Shown here: positions 44,424 through 54,396 of the stretch, piece after piece | How positions within the stretch are numbered: the first letter of the stretch is position 1 | How the letters are laid out: every line of letters starts with the position of its first letter | NCBI GenBank assembly: GCA_963830775.1 | Contig: CAWHNT010000042.1 | Coordinates: 17,939-81,938 of the forward strand | Origin: CAWHNT01 sp963830775 | Lineage (GTDB): Bacteria > Pseudomonadota > Alphaproteobacteria > Geminicoccales > Geminicoccaceae | Direction: 5' to 3' | DNA length: 64,000 nt | Notes under the pieces: model-generated | What the model was told of the DNA's origin: nothing | Seen by the model: the letters and a program-made list of their open reading frames with translations, nothing else | Databases searched by the model: none | Program-made: the position numbers and the translations under genes

Positions 44424-47400
44424 CTATCGCCCTGCGTGCCGCTGGTAGCGCCGGCCGCCAGCGCCGAGGCTGGCGGCCAAGCTGATCGGTCGGCACGGCC
44501 GAGTTCAGGCGGTAGCCGAGGAGTGCGTCCTCGAGCTCTGATCGTCCTGCTTCGCGCGCGAGTTCCCGCGCATAGATATTGCCTTCCTGCTCATCCCAGA
44601 CCGAAACTCTGCAGCGATGAGCTAATCCGGTACTCGCCGGCGAGCCCAAGCTGATCGGAGACTGTGCCGTCGAACTCGTCAAAGAGCAGATTGAACCCGG
44701 CAAGCTCGACGGGAGCCAGCGTCTGGCTGACCAAAATCGGGCGCTTCAGGCTCCGGGCGGCGATGGCCCGGAGAAGGAGAGGCTCGATCGGTCGCCAACG
44801 ACGCCGAGGCCCGGTGTTGCGGTCGTACGCGCCCTACTAGGCAGGTCCACCTGGTCGATCCCAGCCCGCAATCCGACGACAAGGTCGCTTGCGAGCGGTG
44901 CGCGCAGCTCAACAAAGGCGAGGACGCGTCCCTGTCCTGATGCTCGCTCACTGTGTTTGCGGTGCCGAACAGAATGTTCGTGCTGTCGATACGGTCGCTC
45001 ACGTCGGCAAGGCCGGCCCCGGCGCGGAGCGTGGCCCCGCTTATCGATGTCCGGCCGAGCACCTCGATCTGCCGCCCGTCGGCGCCCTCGTCAGCCATTC
45101 CGCGGAAAAGCCCGCCTCCCCGCTCAAGATCGCTCAATTCGTCCCGATCGGCGCGGAGTGCTGACACGAGGAGTTCGGTGTCCTGTGCTAGGCGCAGCCG
45201 GCCGCCCAAGCGAAAGACGTTCTCCTCGGCGCTCTGGTGGAGCGTGGGGTCATGGTCGTCGGGATCGAAAGCGAGTTCCCGATCACCGAAGAGCGTGTCA
45301 CGCCGGCGATACTCACCTTGGACCGACAGCCAGTCGGTCATGTCCGTCCTAACAAAGGCCTGCGCGATGTTATGCTCAAGCCCGAAGTTCTCGCGAAATC
45401 CGTCAGTGTGATAGTAATATTGACCGATGCTGAACGCCGACCGCCCGATGAGCCCGCCGAGCGCTGCCTCCTCCGCTCGAGTCCAGTGAGAACCAACCTG
45501 GGCGCCCGACCTGAACCGCAGGCCCTGGCGCTCGAACAGGGTTGAGTATTCATCAAAGCCGAGGGTCAGCAGGTCAGACCGCGGCAGATCGAGATCAGCG
45601 ACTGACCGGCTGGGCTGCAGCGGCTCTCCATTGAGGGGCTCAAGCAGCTGAGCCTGGAGGAGTTCGCTCATGCGAGCGACCTCGAAGCGGGGCTGTCCGA
45701 GGTACAGGTCCGCGAGGAAGCGATGTGCCGCAGCGTTGCCCGGATCGGCAGCGAGCGCCTCTGCGGCTCTGCTCACGCCGGCCTGTGGAAAGCCGAGGTC
45801 TGTATAGAGCCGCGCGAGACCGGCGCCGCGTGTAGCCTGATCCTCCTCGAGGAGACCGGCAGATCGGACCGCTGATCGGGCCGGGTTGAGCTCGGCCGCC
45901 CGCTCCAGATCGCTCAGCGCCTCGATGGGGCGGTTGCCGAGCTGCTTCCGAATAGCATCATAGAACCACGGCGTCGGATCGTTCGGATCGAGCGTCTTGG
46001 CCGTCGCAAGCTCGTCGCCGGCGATCGTGTCTCGCCGTTCCTCGAGGTACGCCTTGCCCAGATAGCTCCGCAGCAGCGCGTTGTCCGGGTCGAGCGCCAC
46101 CGCCAGCTCTATGCTCGCCCGCCCGGCCTCGAGGTCGCCGTCGCGGATGGTGGCGAGGCCCTGGCCGAGGTGGGCCAGCGGATTGAACGGGTCGAGCTCG
46201 ATGGCGCGGGTGAAGGTGGCGTGGGCGGTGCGGGTGTCGATGCGGGCCAGGGCCACGAAGCCGGCTACGGTCTGGGCGCGGGGGTTGGTGGGGTCGAGCT
46301 CGAGGGCGCGGGTGGCGGAGCGGCGGGCGGCGCGGGTGTCGCCCTGCATGAGCTGGACTTCGGCCAGGCGGGCCTGGATCAGGGCGTCGTCGGGGGTGGA
46401 GGTGGCGGCGGCTTCGAGGCTCTCGCGGGCCTGCGGGATGTCGAAGGCGGCCTGGGCGGCGTAGGAGAGGGCGAGGCGGGCGCGGGGGTTGGTGGGGTCG
46501 AGGGTGACGGCTTCGCGGGCGTCGGCGAGTGCCTGGTCCTTCAGGTTGCGGGCGACGGCGATGACGGCGCGGAGGGCCAGGGCGTCGGCGTTGCGGGGGT
46601 CGCGGGTTAGGGCTTCGGCGAGGGCGGTCTCGGCTTCGGCGGGGCGGCCCTGGGCCAGGAGCAGCTCGGCGCGGAGGGTGAGGGCGGTGGTGTCGCGGGC
46701 AGATGGGGGGAGCTGGTCGAGGCGGGCCAGCGCCTCGGTGCGGCGGCCCTGGGCGGCGAGGCGGGCGGCCTCGCGCAAGGGGGCCGGGGCGGCGGCGGGG
46801 AGGCGGGTCTCGGGTAAGGGCGGGTAGTAGAGGGCCCACTGCACGGCGTCGCGGGGGCGGATGCGGAGCTCGAGCTCGGGGGCACGGCCGGCCAGCGCCA
46901 CGGCGGCCTCGCCGGGGGCGACGCGGACGGTGCCCAGCGGGTTGGCGAAGCGGACCCGGCCCTCGAGCACGGTGACCCGGGAGCGGTCGGGCTCGACCTC
47001 GAGCGTGAACTCGGTGCCCTCGACCGCGGCGTCGGCGAAGGGGGTGTCGATCTCCAGCGCATGCGGGCGGCGGCTGAAGAAGCTGGCGATCCCGGTGATG
47101 AGCTGGAGCAGGGTGCGCTCGCCGGGCTGGGCCTGCTCGATCCGGAGCGTGGTGCCCGGGGCAAGGCGGAGGACGGCGCCGGAGTTGAGGATGACGGCAC
47201 TCCGGCCGTTCTCGCCTGCCCGCAGCGTGTCGCCGACGCAGAGGGGCTCGCCCAGTGCCAGCCTCGTCCAGTCGGCACCGGCCGCGACCTCGACGAGATC
47301 CTCGACCGCGGCGATGTGGCCGGCCGGCACGGCACAGCGCTCGGCCGCGGCTGCCAGCTCGGGCAGCACCAGCAGGATGGCGACGAGCGCGCCGGGATGC

Positions 47401-47495
47401 CTGAGCGGAAGGGGCATCAGGCGTATCCTCCCCTCCGCCATGGTTAACCCGAGCGGAACCCTCTGGCTGTGGCATTTCGCACAAGTACGACGGGT

Positions 47496-49451
47496 CTAGG
47501 CCGGCTCCAGCGCCACGATCTCGTCGGGCTGGCTGCGGCCGCGCAGCCGGACCGGGCCGATGGCGCGGAGCCGCAGGTCGGCCAGGCCGTCCACCACCCC
47601 GCGCGTGGCCAGCACGCGGGTGCCGAGCTGCTTGTTGAGCTGCTCCAGCCGGGTGGCGACGTTGAGCGGCTCGCCCACGGCACCGAAGCTGAAGCGGTCG
47701 CCGGCGGCGAGGTTGCCCATCACGATCTCGCCCTCGGCGAGGCCGACCCGGGTGTGGTGGGCGTCGATGCCGAGCCGGGCGGCGAAGTGCTCGAGCTTCT
47801 GGGCGAGCTCCAGGGCGGCTGCCACGGCACGGGCGCGCACCGCGGCGTCGGGCCGGTCGGCGAGCCAGGCCGACATGCTGGCGTCGCCGGCCCAGCCGAG
47901 CACCGTCCCGCCCCGGCGCTCGACCACCTCGTAGAGCAGGGCGCGATAGTCGGCGATGAGGGCGGCCAGCGCCGGCTCGCGGTCGTGCATGCTGTCGGTC
48001 AGCGTGACGTAGCCGGCAAGGTCGGTGGAGAGGCATACGGCCCAGCGCTGCTCGTGCCGGCCGGCGGCGGCGAGCCCGTCCAGCACCGAGGCGCGGGCGT
48101 GCCGGCCGCGGGTGAGGAGGCCCACCGCGCGGTCGAGGTGGCGGCGGAGGATGCCGTAGCGGGCGAGCAGGCCCACGAGCAGGCCCAAGGGGGCGGCCAG
48201 AAGGGCCAGCGAGGCCGCGGGCAGGGCCAGGTGCCAGGCGGAGAGGGCGGCCACGCCGGCGGCGACCGTGCCGGCGGCCAGTGCCAGCCCGGCCAGGATC
48301 GAGAGCAGCGGCGTGAGCAGGACGGCAGCGGTGGCGGTGGCAGCGGCGGCGGTGGCGGCGAGGGCCAGCGCCGGGGCCCGGCCCATGGGCTGCACCGCCT
48401 CGTCATGCAGCAGGTTGAGGCAGGCGGTGGCGGCGACCTCCACGCCGGCGAAGTTGATCCCGTCCGGGCGCTCGAACACGGTGCGGAAATCGTCGATCTG
48501 CACCTGCTGGGCCACGTCCGAGACGCCGACGAACAGGATCTGGTCGCGCAGGCCGGCGAGGGTGGCGGGATCGCCGTTCACGACCCGATGGTAGGGGAGG
48601 CGGGGCAGCCAGCCGGCGGGCCCGTAGGGGGCCAGCATGTGGGTGTCGGGCCCGGTGAGGAGTCGCAGGGCGGCGCCGACGCGGCCGCCATGGCGGCCGA
48701 TCAGTGCGGTGCGGACCTGCTCAGGTGCCTTCAGCAGAGCGGACCGCAGCCTTGCGATCCGGGTCTCGAACGCCTGGCCGTCCGTGCCGACGGCGTCGGG
48801 CAGCCCGGCGGCTTCGAGCGCCTGCGCCAGCGCCAAGCGGTCGGCGGGATCGCCCAGGACGGCCGCCAGGAGGGCCGCGGCCGGCAGGGTGGCCTCGCCC
48901 CCGGCACCGGTCTTGAAGGTCCAGAACGAGGTCAGCCGGGCTCCGACCTTGGGCAGCGGATAGGGGGCGGCCGCCAGCGCACCTTGCGCGAAGCTAGGCA
49001 GCGGCGGCACCGTCTCCTCCTCGACGATCCGCGGGCGGCCCGGCGCGTCGGGCTGCTGCTCCCGCCGCATGCGCTGGAAGAGGACGACATTGCCGCTGCG
49101 GGCGATGGCGGCCGCCAGTTCGGCGTCGCCCGCCGGGTCCTGGGGTGAATCGAGGATCAGGTCGAGGACGATGGCGCGGGCACCGGCGGCGCTGGCATGG
49201 TCGATCATCCGTGCCAGCAGCGGGCGCGGCCAGCCGCCGAGCTTGAGCGGCAGGCCCAGGGCGCGGGCCAATTCGTAGTCCTGGCCGACCACGACCACGC
49301 CCGGCGGCGGGGGGACGGGCCCGCGCAGCCGGTAGAGGAGGAGCTGGCCCAGATCCTGCTCGAGATAGGGCCCGAGCGGGCTTGCCGCCGCGAGCACCGC
49401 CAGCCCGGCTGCAAGGCCGGCAGCCCCCGCCACCCGCAGGCCCCTGGCCAC
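47496..49451 (-). CDS. CHASE2-domain adenylate/guanylate cyclase
   Basis: A 651-residue class III nucleotide cyclase. An N-terminal helix, an extracytoplasmic CHASE2 domain (VVVVGQDYELARALG, ARMIDHASAAGARAIVLDLI, YHRVVNGDPATLAGLRDQIL), three closely spaced helices (about residues 350-425), then the catalytic domain: VCLSTDLAGYVTLTDSM carries the first metal Asp, GWAGDASMSAW the second, and RVGLAEGEIVMGNL with GEPLNVATRLEQL completes the site. It begins the leftward operon with the FecR/TPR barrel protein, suggesting an envelope sensor that makes cAMP. It is intact. Confidence 0.9.
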   Translation of the reverse strand: MARGLRVAGAAGLAAGLAVLAAASPLGPYLEQDLGQLLLYRLRGPVPPPPGVVVVGQDYELARALGLPLKLGGWPRPLLARMIDHASAAGARAIVLDLILDSPQDPAGDAELAAAIARSGNVVLFQRMRREQQPDAPGRPRIVEEETVPPLPSFAQGALAAAPYPLPKVGARLTSFWTFKTGAGGEATLPAAALLAAVLGDPADRLALAQALEAAGLPDAVGTDGQAFETRIARLRSALLKAPEQVRTALIGRHGGRVGAALRLLTGPDTHMLAPYGPAGWLPRLPYHRVVNGDPATLAGLRDQILFVGVSDVAQQVQIDDFRTVFERPDGINFAGVEVAATACLNLLHDEAVQPMGRAPALALAATAAAATATAAVLLTPLLSILAGLALAAGTVAAGVAALSAWHLALPAASLALLAAPLGLLVGLLARYGILRRHLDRAVGLLTRGRHARASVLDGLAAAGRHEQRWAVCLSTDLAGYVTLTDSMHDREPALAALIADYRALLYEVVERRGGTVLGWAGDASMSAWLADRPDAAVRARAVAAALELAQKLEHFAARLGIDAHHTRVGLAEGEIVMGNLAAGDRFSFGAVGEPLNVATRLEQLNKQLGTRVLATRGVVDGLADLRLRAIGPVRLRGRSQPDEIVALEPA

Positions 49452-49596
49452 GGCTTACACGTCCTCCCCAAGCCCTGCCCGATCCTCACCGCGGCGGCCA
49501 TTGCGCGCAAGCGGTTGCCGTAGCTTCCCGGCCCTTGAGGCGGGGCACGGTCATGCTGACCTGTGGCCTGAGCTGCTGCAGGAAGGGCCGGCATCG

Positions 49597-50322
49597 ATGG
49601 ATCGTGCGACGCCAGGGGGCCAGGCCCGACGGCCGGGGCTGCTGCTGGACCGGCTGCTCTACCGCGACGCGCTGATGCTGGTGCTCGACAAGCCCGCGGG
49701 CCTGCCGGTCCACAAGGGGCCGAAGGGTGGGCCCAACCTCGAGGACCATCTGGACGCGCTGCGCTTCGGGCTGCCGCGCCGGCCGGGTCTGGCGCACCGG
49801 CTGGACCGGGACACGAGCGGCTGCCTCGTGCTCGGCCGGCACCGGCGGGCGCTGGCGCGGCTGGGGCGGCTGTTCGCGGAAGGTGCGGTGGAGAAGGTCT
49901 ACTGGGCGGTGGTGCGCGGCGGGCCGGCGGAGGAGGCGGGCAGGGTCGACCTGGCCTTGCGCAAGCGGAACGAGCAGCGGGGCTGGTGGATGGAGACGCA
50001 TGCCGAGGGCCAGGCGGCGGTGACCGACTGGCGGGTGTTGGGCCGGGCTGACGGGCTCGCCTGGCTGGAGTGCCGCCCGCGCACCGGGCGCACGCATCAG
50101 GTGCGGGTGCACTGCGCCTCGCTGGGCTGCCCGGTCCTGGGCGACCCGATCTATGGGGCGAAGGAGGTGCCGATGCCGCCTCTGCACCTGCATGCCCGGG
50201 CGATCGCCGTGCCGCTCTATGCCGGCCGGGAGCCGATCACGGTCGAGGCGGCACCGCCCGCGCACATGCGGAAGGCATTGCGGGCCTGCGGCTGGGTCGC
50301 GGAGCCTGCGTCGGCAGGATGA
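49597..50322 (+). CDS. RluA-family pseudouridine synthase
   Basis: A 241-residue pseudouridine synthase without an S4 domain. The catalytic motif HRLDRDTSGCLVLGR holds the nucleophilic Asp; LDKPAGLPVHKG and PRTGRTHQVRVHCASLGCPV are the other family blocks. ATG 49597 is preferred over the open frame upstream because of AGGAAGG before it and the family start. It modifies rRNA or tRNA uridine; the short length resembles RluA-like tRNA/23S enzymes. Confidence 0.9.
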   Translation: MDRATPGGQARRPGLLLDRLLYRDALMLVLDKPAGLPVHKGPKGGPNLEDHLDALRFGLPRRPGLAHRLDRDTSGCLVLGRHRRALARLGRLFAEGAVEKVYWAVVRGGPAEEAGRVDLALRKRNEQRGWWMETHAEGQAAVTDWRVLGRADGLAWLECRPRTGRTHQVRVHCASLGCPVLGDPIYGAKEVPMPPLHLHARAIAVPLYAGREPITVEAAPPAHMRKALRACGWVAEPASAG

Positions 50323-50327
50323 GGCGG

Positions 50328-50384
50328 TGCTAGCCTGCAAGGCCGGAAGTCCCGATCATGCCTTGCTAGCTTGCGACCGGAAGT
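50328..50384. repeat. imperfect direct repeat with embedded promoter
   Basis: TGCTAGCCTGCAAGGCCGG with AAGT (50328-50350) is repeated as TTGCTAGCTTGCGACCGG with AAGT (50364-50384). The second copy runs into TATAGT (50384-50389), a good -10 box, 40 bases before the small secreted protein gene. Confidence 0.5.
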
Positions 50385-50429
50385 ATAGTCCAGCGGTGTG
50401 AACTCGTGCAAAAAGTTAGGGAGAGCAGA

Positions 50430-50852
50430 ATGCGCACTTGGCTGGCAGCATCATTGCTGGCGGGGGCGGTCGCCGCCCTCTCGTCGTCGGTTGCGGCGGC
50501 CGCGTGCGCGCCGGACGATCTAGCCGGGCGCTGGGACTCCTACACGATCGGTAACACGAGCGACGAGCCGTTCTGGGAACGGTGCGAGATCCGTTTCGGC
50601 AATACCGGCAAGATCCTCGACGGGAGCGTGTGCCGCACCGACACCGGGGAGCGCAGCACGCTTTCCGGGCGCCTCGTGCTCGACAGTGGCTGCCGGATCA
50701 CGGCCACGCTGACCCAGAAGTTCCCCGGCGAGGACCCGAACGTCTGCGAGATCCCTCAGGCGACGCTGGCCAGGGATCAGGAGACCCTTGCCGGCGTCGG
50801 GAGCTGCAAGGGCAGCGGTGCCATCTTCTCGGTCACGATGATCCGCCGCTGA
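50430..50852 (+). CDS. small secreted protein of unknown function
   Basis: A 140-residue protein with a Sec signal (WLAASLLAGAVAALSSSVAA). The mature part has six Cys that could form three disulphides (CAPDD, RCEIRF, VCRTDTG, GCRITATL, VCEIPQA, SCKGSG), compatible with a small beta-barrel fold in the periplasm. GGGAGAGC precedes the ATG. Its 3' end overlaps the convergent malK end by 20 bases. No family recognised. Confidence 0.75.
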   Translation: MRTWLAASLLAGAVAALSSSVAAAACAPDDLAGRWDSYTIGNTSDEPFWERCEIRFGNTGKILDGSVCRTDTGERSTLSGRLVLDSGCRITATLTQKFPGEDPNVCEIPQATLARDQETLAGVGSCKGSGAIFSVTMIRR

Positions 50853-51907
50853 GTGCTGCACCGCTGTCGCGGGCGAAGAGGTGCAGCTTCGCGGTATCGA
50901 CGCCGAGGGTTGCCGGCTGGTCGAGCTGCGGCCGGGTAGTGCGCCGGGAGCTTGGCGACGACGCGCGTGCCGGCCACCTCGCCGATGAGTAGCTGCTCGG
51001 GCCCGAGAGGCTCGAGCTCGCGCACGAGCAGGGTCAGGCTGGCACCCTCGCGGGCCTCGGGCAGGATGTGCTCGGGGCGGAGACCCAGGAGGACATCCCG
51101 TGCGGGGCGGCCCTCCGGCCCCGGCAGCCGGAGGGTCGTTCCGTCGGCGAGGCGGACCGCACCGTCCGCAAGCTGCGCCTCGAGGAAGTTCATGGCGGGG
51201 GTGCCGATGAAGGCGGCGACGAAGGTGTTGGCGGGCTTCTCGTAGAGCTCCAGCGGCGGGGCGATCTGCTCGATGCGGCCCTGGTGCATGACGCAGACCC
51301 GGTCGGCCAGCGTCATCGCCTCGACCTGGTCGTGGGTGACGTAGATGACCGTGTTGCCGAGGCGGCGATGGAGCTGCTTGATCTCGGTGCGCATCTCGAC
51401 CCGGAGCTTGGCATCCAGGTTCGAGAGCGGCTCGTCGAAGAGGAAGACGTCGGGCTGGCGGACGATGGCGCGGCCGATGGCGACCCGCTGCTGCTGCCCG
51501 CCCGAGAGCTGCTTCGGGCGGCGGTCGAGGAAGGGCTCCAGGCCCAGGATGCGCACGGCCTGGGTCAGGAGGCGCTCGATCTCGTCCTTGGGCACCCGGC
51601 GCACGCGCAGGCCGTAGGTGATGTTCTCCCGCACCGTCATGTGCGGGTAGAGGGCGTAGTTCTGGAACACCATGGCACAGTTGCGCAAACCCGGGCGCAG
51701 GTTGGTGACCTCGCGCGTGCCGATGGCGATCCGGCCCTCGCTCGCGGTCTCGAGGCCGGCCACCATCCTGAGCGTGGTGGTCTTGCCGCAGCCGGAGGGG
51801 CCGACCAGCACCACGAACTCGCCGTCCCGCACCTCGAGGTCGAGGGCCGGGATGACGACGGTGTCGCCGAAGCGCTTGGCCACTCCCTGGAGCGTGACCT
51901 GGGCCAT
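50833..51907 (-). CDS. sugar ABC transporter ATPase (MalK/UgpC family), frameshifted at the end
   Basis: An ATPase of about 357 residues: Walker A GPSGCGKTT, signature LSGGQQQRVAIGRAIV, Walker B VFLFDEPLSNLDAKLR, H-loop YVTHDQVEAMTLAD, then the regulatory OB-fold domain (FIGTPAMNFLEAQL, GLRPEHILP). One extra C near 50936 breaks the C-terminus; corrected, it reads RPQLDQPATLGVDTAKLHLF and stops at 50833. Start is 3 bases after the mak stop. This class energises CUT1 sugar importers; the importer at 21-24 kb has none of its own. Confidence 0.9.
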
Positions 51908-51910
51908 GCG

Positions 51911-52846
51911 CTACTCGCCCATCGCACGCGCCGAGCGGGCTGCCAGCGCCCGGCCCAGCCAGGCGGCACCGCGCACGCCCGTGCTGTCGCCGTGGACCGG
52001 CGGCCGGAGCTTCGTGCGCACCGTGTCGGAGAAGACGTAGCGGTCCCAGCGGGCGGGGACGTTGGCGTAGAGCCGCTGGACGTTGGAGAGGCCGCCGGCC
52101 AGCACGATGACCTCGGGGTCGATGACGTTGATGATGCTGGCGAGGCCGCGGGCCAGGCGGTCCTCGTAACGGTCCAGGCTGGCGGAGGATGCGGGATCGC
52201 CCTCGGCGGCCCTGCGCACGATCTCGGGGCCGGTGAGGGGATCGCCGGTGACGCGGATGTGGTCGGCGGCGAGGCCGGGGCCGGATAGCCAGGTCTCGAC
52301 GCAGCCCTTGAGGCCGCAATAGCAGTCGGGGCCGGGAAGCTCCTCGGGCAGCGGCCAGGGGAGCGGGTTGTGGCCCCACTCGCCGGCGATGGCGTTGGGG
52401 CCGGTGAGGACCCGGCCGTTGACCACCACGCCGCCGCCGACTCCGGTGCCCAGGATCACGGCGAAGACCACCTCGGCCCCGGCACCCGCACCGTCGGTGG
52501 CCTCGGAGAGGGCCAGGCAGTTGGCGTCGTTGGTGAAGGCCACGGGCCGCTCCATCCGGGCCGTGAGGTCGCGGTCGAAGGGGCGGCCGTTGAGCCAGGT
52601 GGAGTTCGCGTTCTTGATCAGGCCGGTGGCGGGCGAGATGGCGCCGGGGTGGGCGATGCCCAGCGTGCCGGTGGCCCCGAGCTCGTCCTCGACCTCGAGC
52701 ACCATGGCGCGGATGGTGCCCAGCGTGCCGTCATAGTCCTCGCGCGGGGTCGGGCGGCGGCGGCGGATCAGCTCAGCACCGCCGGCATCGATGGCCACGA
52801 CCTCGATCTTGGTCCCGCCCAGATCGATGCCGATCGCGAGCTGCAT
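51911..52846 (-). CDS. mak: ROK-family fructokinase
   Basis: A 311-residue ROK sugar kinase very close in pattern to E. coli Mak: AIGIDLGGTKIEVVAID, IKNANSTWLNGRPFDRDL, FTNDANCLALSEATDG, VILGTGVGGG, the zinc site GEWGHNPLPW and CYCGLKGCVETWLSG, and HGDSTGVRGAAWLG at the end. It phosphorylates fructose (and possibly mannose) with ATP. Being in one operon with the MalK-type ATPase it points to import and phosphorylation of a hexose. Confidence 0.9.
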   Translation of the reverse strand: MQLAIGIDLGGTKIEVVAIDAGGAELIRRRRPTPREDYDGTLGTIRAMVLEVEDELGATGTLGIAHPGAISPATGLIKNANSTWLNGRPFDRDLTARMERPVAFTNDANCLALSEATDGAGAGAEVVFAVILGTGVGGGVVVNGRVLTGPNAIAGEWGHNPLPWPLPEELPGPDCYCGLKGCVETWLSGPGLAADHIRVTGDPLTGPEIVRRAAEGDPASSASLDRYEDRLARGLASIINVIDPEVIVLAGGLSNVQRLYANVPARWDRYVFSDTVRTKLRPPVHGDSTGVRGAAWLGRALAARSARAMGE

Positions 52847-52901
52847 GCCTAGCCTCCCTGCCGCGGCCCCGCCCGCCTTATAGGGCCGGGCCGTGCCAGG
52901 G

Positions 52902-54296
52902 TCACGTCACGGGGCTGACCCGGATGACGACCCGCCGCGAGCCGTCGTTCTCCAGGAACCGGCGCTGCATCTGCAGGTCGCGCGCCTGGACGTTCTTCTC
53001 CAGCCACTCCGCCACCCGGCCGAGCCGCCGGTCGGCCAGCCAGCGGGCATAGCGCGCCGCCTGCGCGGGATCGCCGCCGGCCTTCACGTCCGCCCCGCCC
53101 ACGGCGGCCGCGATCTCGACCTTGTAGCCGCCGGCCCGCGGCAGGGTCCGGACCCACTGCTTGAGCTGCCGCGCCGCACTCTCCGGCAGGAAGCTGCTGT
53201 TGTTGTCGAACACCAGCTCAATCCCCTCCTCCGCCACCGCCGGCCCGGCGGGGGGTTCAGCTTTAGCCGTCGCCTTTGGCGGCGGGGGCGGGGGTGGCGG
53301 CTCGCTGGGCGGTGCTGCGGGGATGGCGGCGGTGGGTGCTGGCGTGAGCATGGGCGGCGGGGTGGGTTCCGGCTCCAGCTCCGGGGCGACCAGGGGTGCC
53401 TCGGCCAGAGCCGGCTCCGCTGCGGGTGGTGGCGGTGCTTCTGCGGGGACAAATGCGGGCGGCGGCTCCGGGGGTGGCGGGGGCTGGAGCGCTTCGATCA
53501 CGGGCGGTGGCTCCTCGGGCACGGGCTCTGCGGGCCGAGGAGGGAGCGGCATGGTGGCGACCGGTCCCTGCAGGCGAACGGCGGCCGGGGCCTGCTCGGG
53601 CGGGGCGGACGCGGCCAGTGGGGTCGGGCGCTCGGCCGCTGGCGGCTCGGGTGCCGGCGGGGCGGACGGTGCCACGGCCGCCATCTCCTGCGGTGCTGGT
53701 GCCGGTGCTTCTGCGGCAACCTCCTGCTCTGCTGGCGCAGTCCGCTGCACGATCTGAGGTGGTGCTGCCGGCGCGGGTGAGGTGCTGCCGGGCAGAGGAA
53801 CGCCCTGGCAGTCCTCGCCCTGGCGCATGCGGAAGATCCACAAGGTGACGCGGGGCTCGCGGACCAGGAACTGCCAGTCCCAGACGCTGGCGACGGCGCT
53901 GGCCGGGATGCCGTGCAGGGAGAGGGCTTCCTGCACGCGCTCGGCGCGGGCGCGGGCGAGCCGGTGCGAGGCCAGCGTGTCGCCTTCGCCCTGGGCGCCG
54001 GGCTCGACATGGCCGATCGCCTGGGCGGTGAGGAAGCAGTCCGTGGCGATCTCGGCGGCGGCCGCGGCCACACCTTCGGCCACGCTCGTGGAGAGTGTGT
54101 CCGCCCCGCGCTCGAACGGCACCGCCCGCACCGTGACGTAGGCCATGCGCCCGTCCTTGAGGACGAGCGGCGTGTCCTGGATCAGAGGCGGCGGCAAAGG
54201 GTCGGCCAGGCCGGGACTAGCGGCCGCGGTGAGCAGGCTGGCCGTGATCAGGGCGAAACGGCAGATGCGGGCTGTCGGCAAGGCGCGTCTCTCCAC
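52902..54296 (-). CDS. exported OmpA-like protein with long proline-rich linker
   Basis: A 464-residue protein with a signal (ALITASLLTAAASPGLADPL), an N-terminal domain that itself looks OmpA-like (SHRLARARAERVQEALSLHG), about 170 residues rich in Pro and Ala (PPPPPEPPPAF-type runs), and a C-terminal OmpA-like domain (IELVFDNNSSFLPESAARQL to RRVVIRVSPV). Such domains bind peptidoglycan. The Pro-rich linker could span the periplasm. Start codon is GTG 54296, the only candidate before the signal peptide. Confidence 0.8.
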   Translation of the reverse strand: MERRALPTARICRFALITASLLTAAASPGLADPLPPPLIQDTPLVLKDGRMAYVTVRAVPFERGADTLSTSVAEGVAAAAAEIATDCFLTAQAIGHVEPGAQGEGDTLASHRLARARAERVQEALSLHGIPASAVASVWDWQFLVREPRVTLWIFRMRQGEDCQGVPLPGSTSPAPAAPPQIVQRTAPAEQEVAAEAPAPAPQEMAAVAPSAPPAPEPPAAERPTPLAASAPPEQAPAAVRLQGPVATMPLPPRPAEPVPEEPPPVIEALQPPPPPEPPPAFVPAEAPPPPAAEPALAEAPLVAPELEPEPTPPPMLTPAPTAAIPAAPPSEPPPPPPPPKATAKAEPPAGPAVAEEGIELVFDNNSSFLPESAARQLKQWVRTLPRAGGYKVEIAAAVGGADVKAGGDPAQAARYARWLADRRLGRVAEWLEKNVQARDLQMQRRFLENDGSRRVVIRVSPVT

Positions 54297-54396
54297 GCTC
54301 CGGTTACCCGGACGAGAGAGTGTTATCTACCCACGCGAGAACAGGCCAGGGGAATCTTCGCCCGATACGCGCTCTATCGAGCACCCCAAACGCAAA

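Larger units (their letters stand above)
43256..47417 (-). pseudogene. FecR-domain/TPR/outer-membrane beta-barrel protein, interrupted by IS1
   Basis: A very long envelope protein. Signal peptide (LVAILLVLPELAAAAERCAV), a FecR domain (VGDTLRAGENGRSAVILNSG, VEGTEFTLEVEPDRSRVTVL), about ten TPR-like repeats (ARAALELDPTNPRA-type units), and a C-terminal barrel with alternating aromatic strands (GAQVGSHWTRAEEAAL, then SIGQYYYHTDGFRENFGLEH) and SLKRPILVSQTLAPVELAGF, ending in VLLSVLVRF. The frame is continuous from 47417 to about 44935, then broken by shifts, and IS1 sits at 43603-44392. The last 98 codons (from FEMPASIRYFSVSG) are intact beyond it. Start has GAGGGGAGGA upstream. It follows the CHASE2 cyclase gene by 78 bases. 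Confidence 0.8.

Noticed and set aside
46081..46980. Repetitive GC pattern that looks like a DNA repeat array.
   Set aside because: It is the coding trace of TPR repeats in the FecR protein; units vary and no spacer structure exists. No CRISPR array was seen anywhere in the window.
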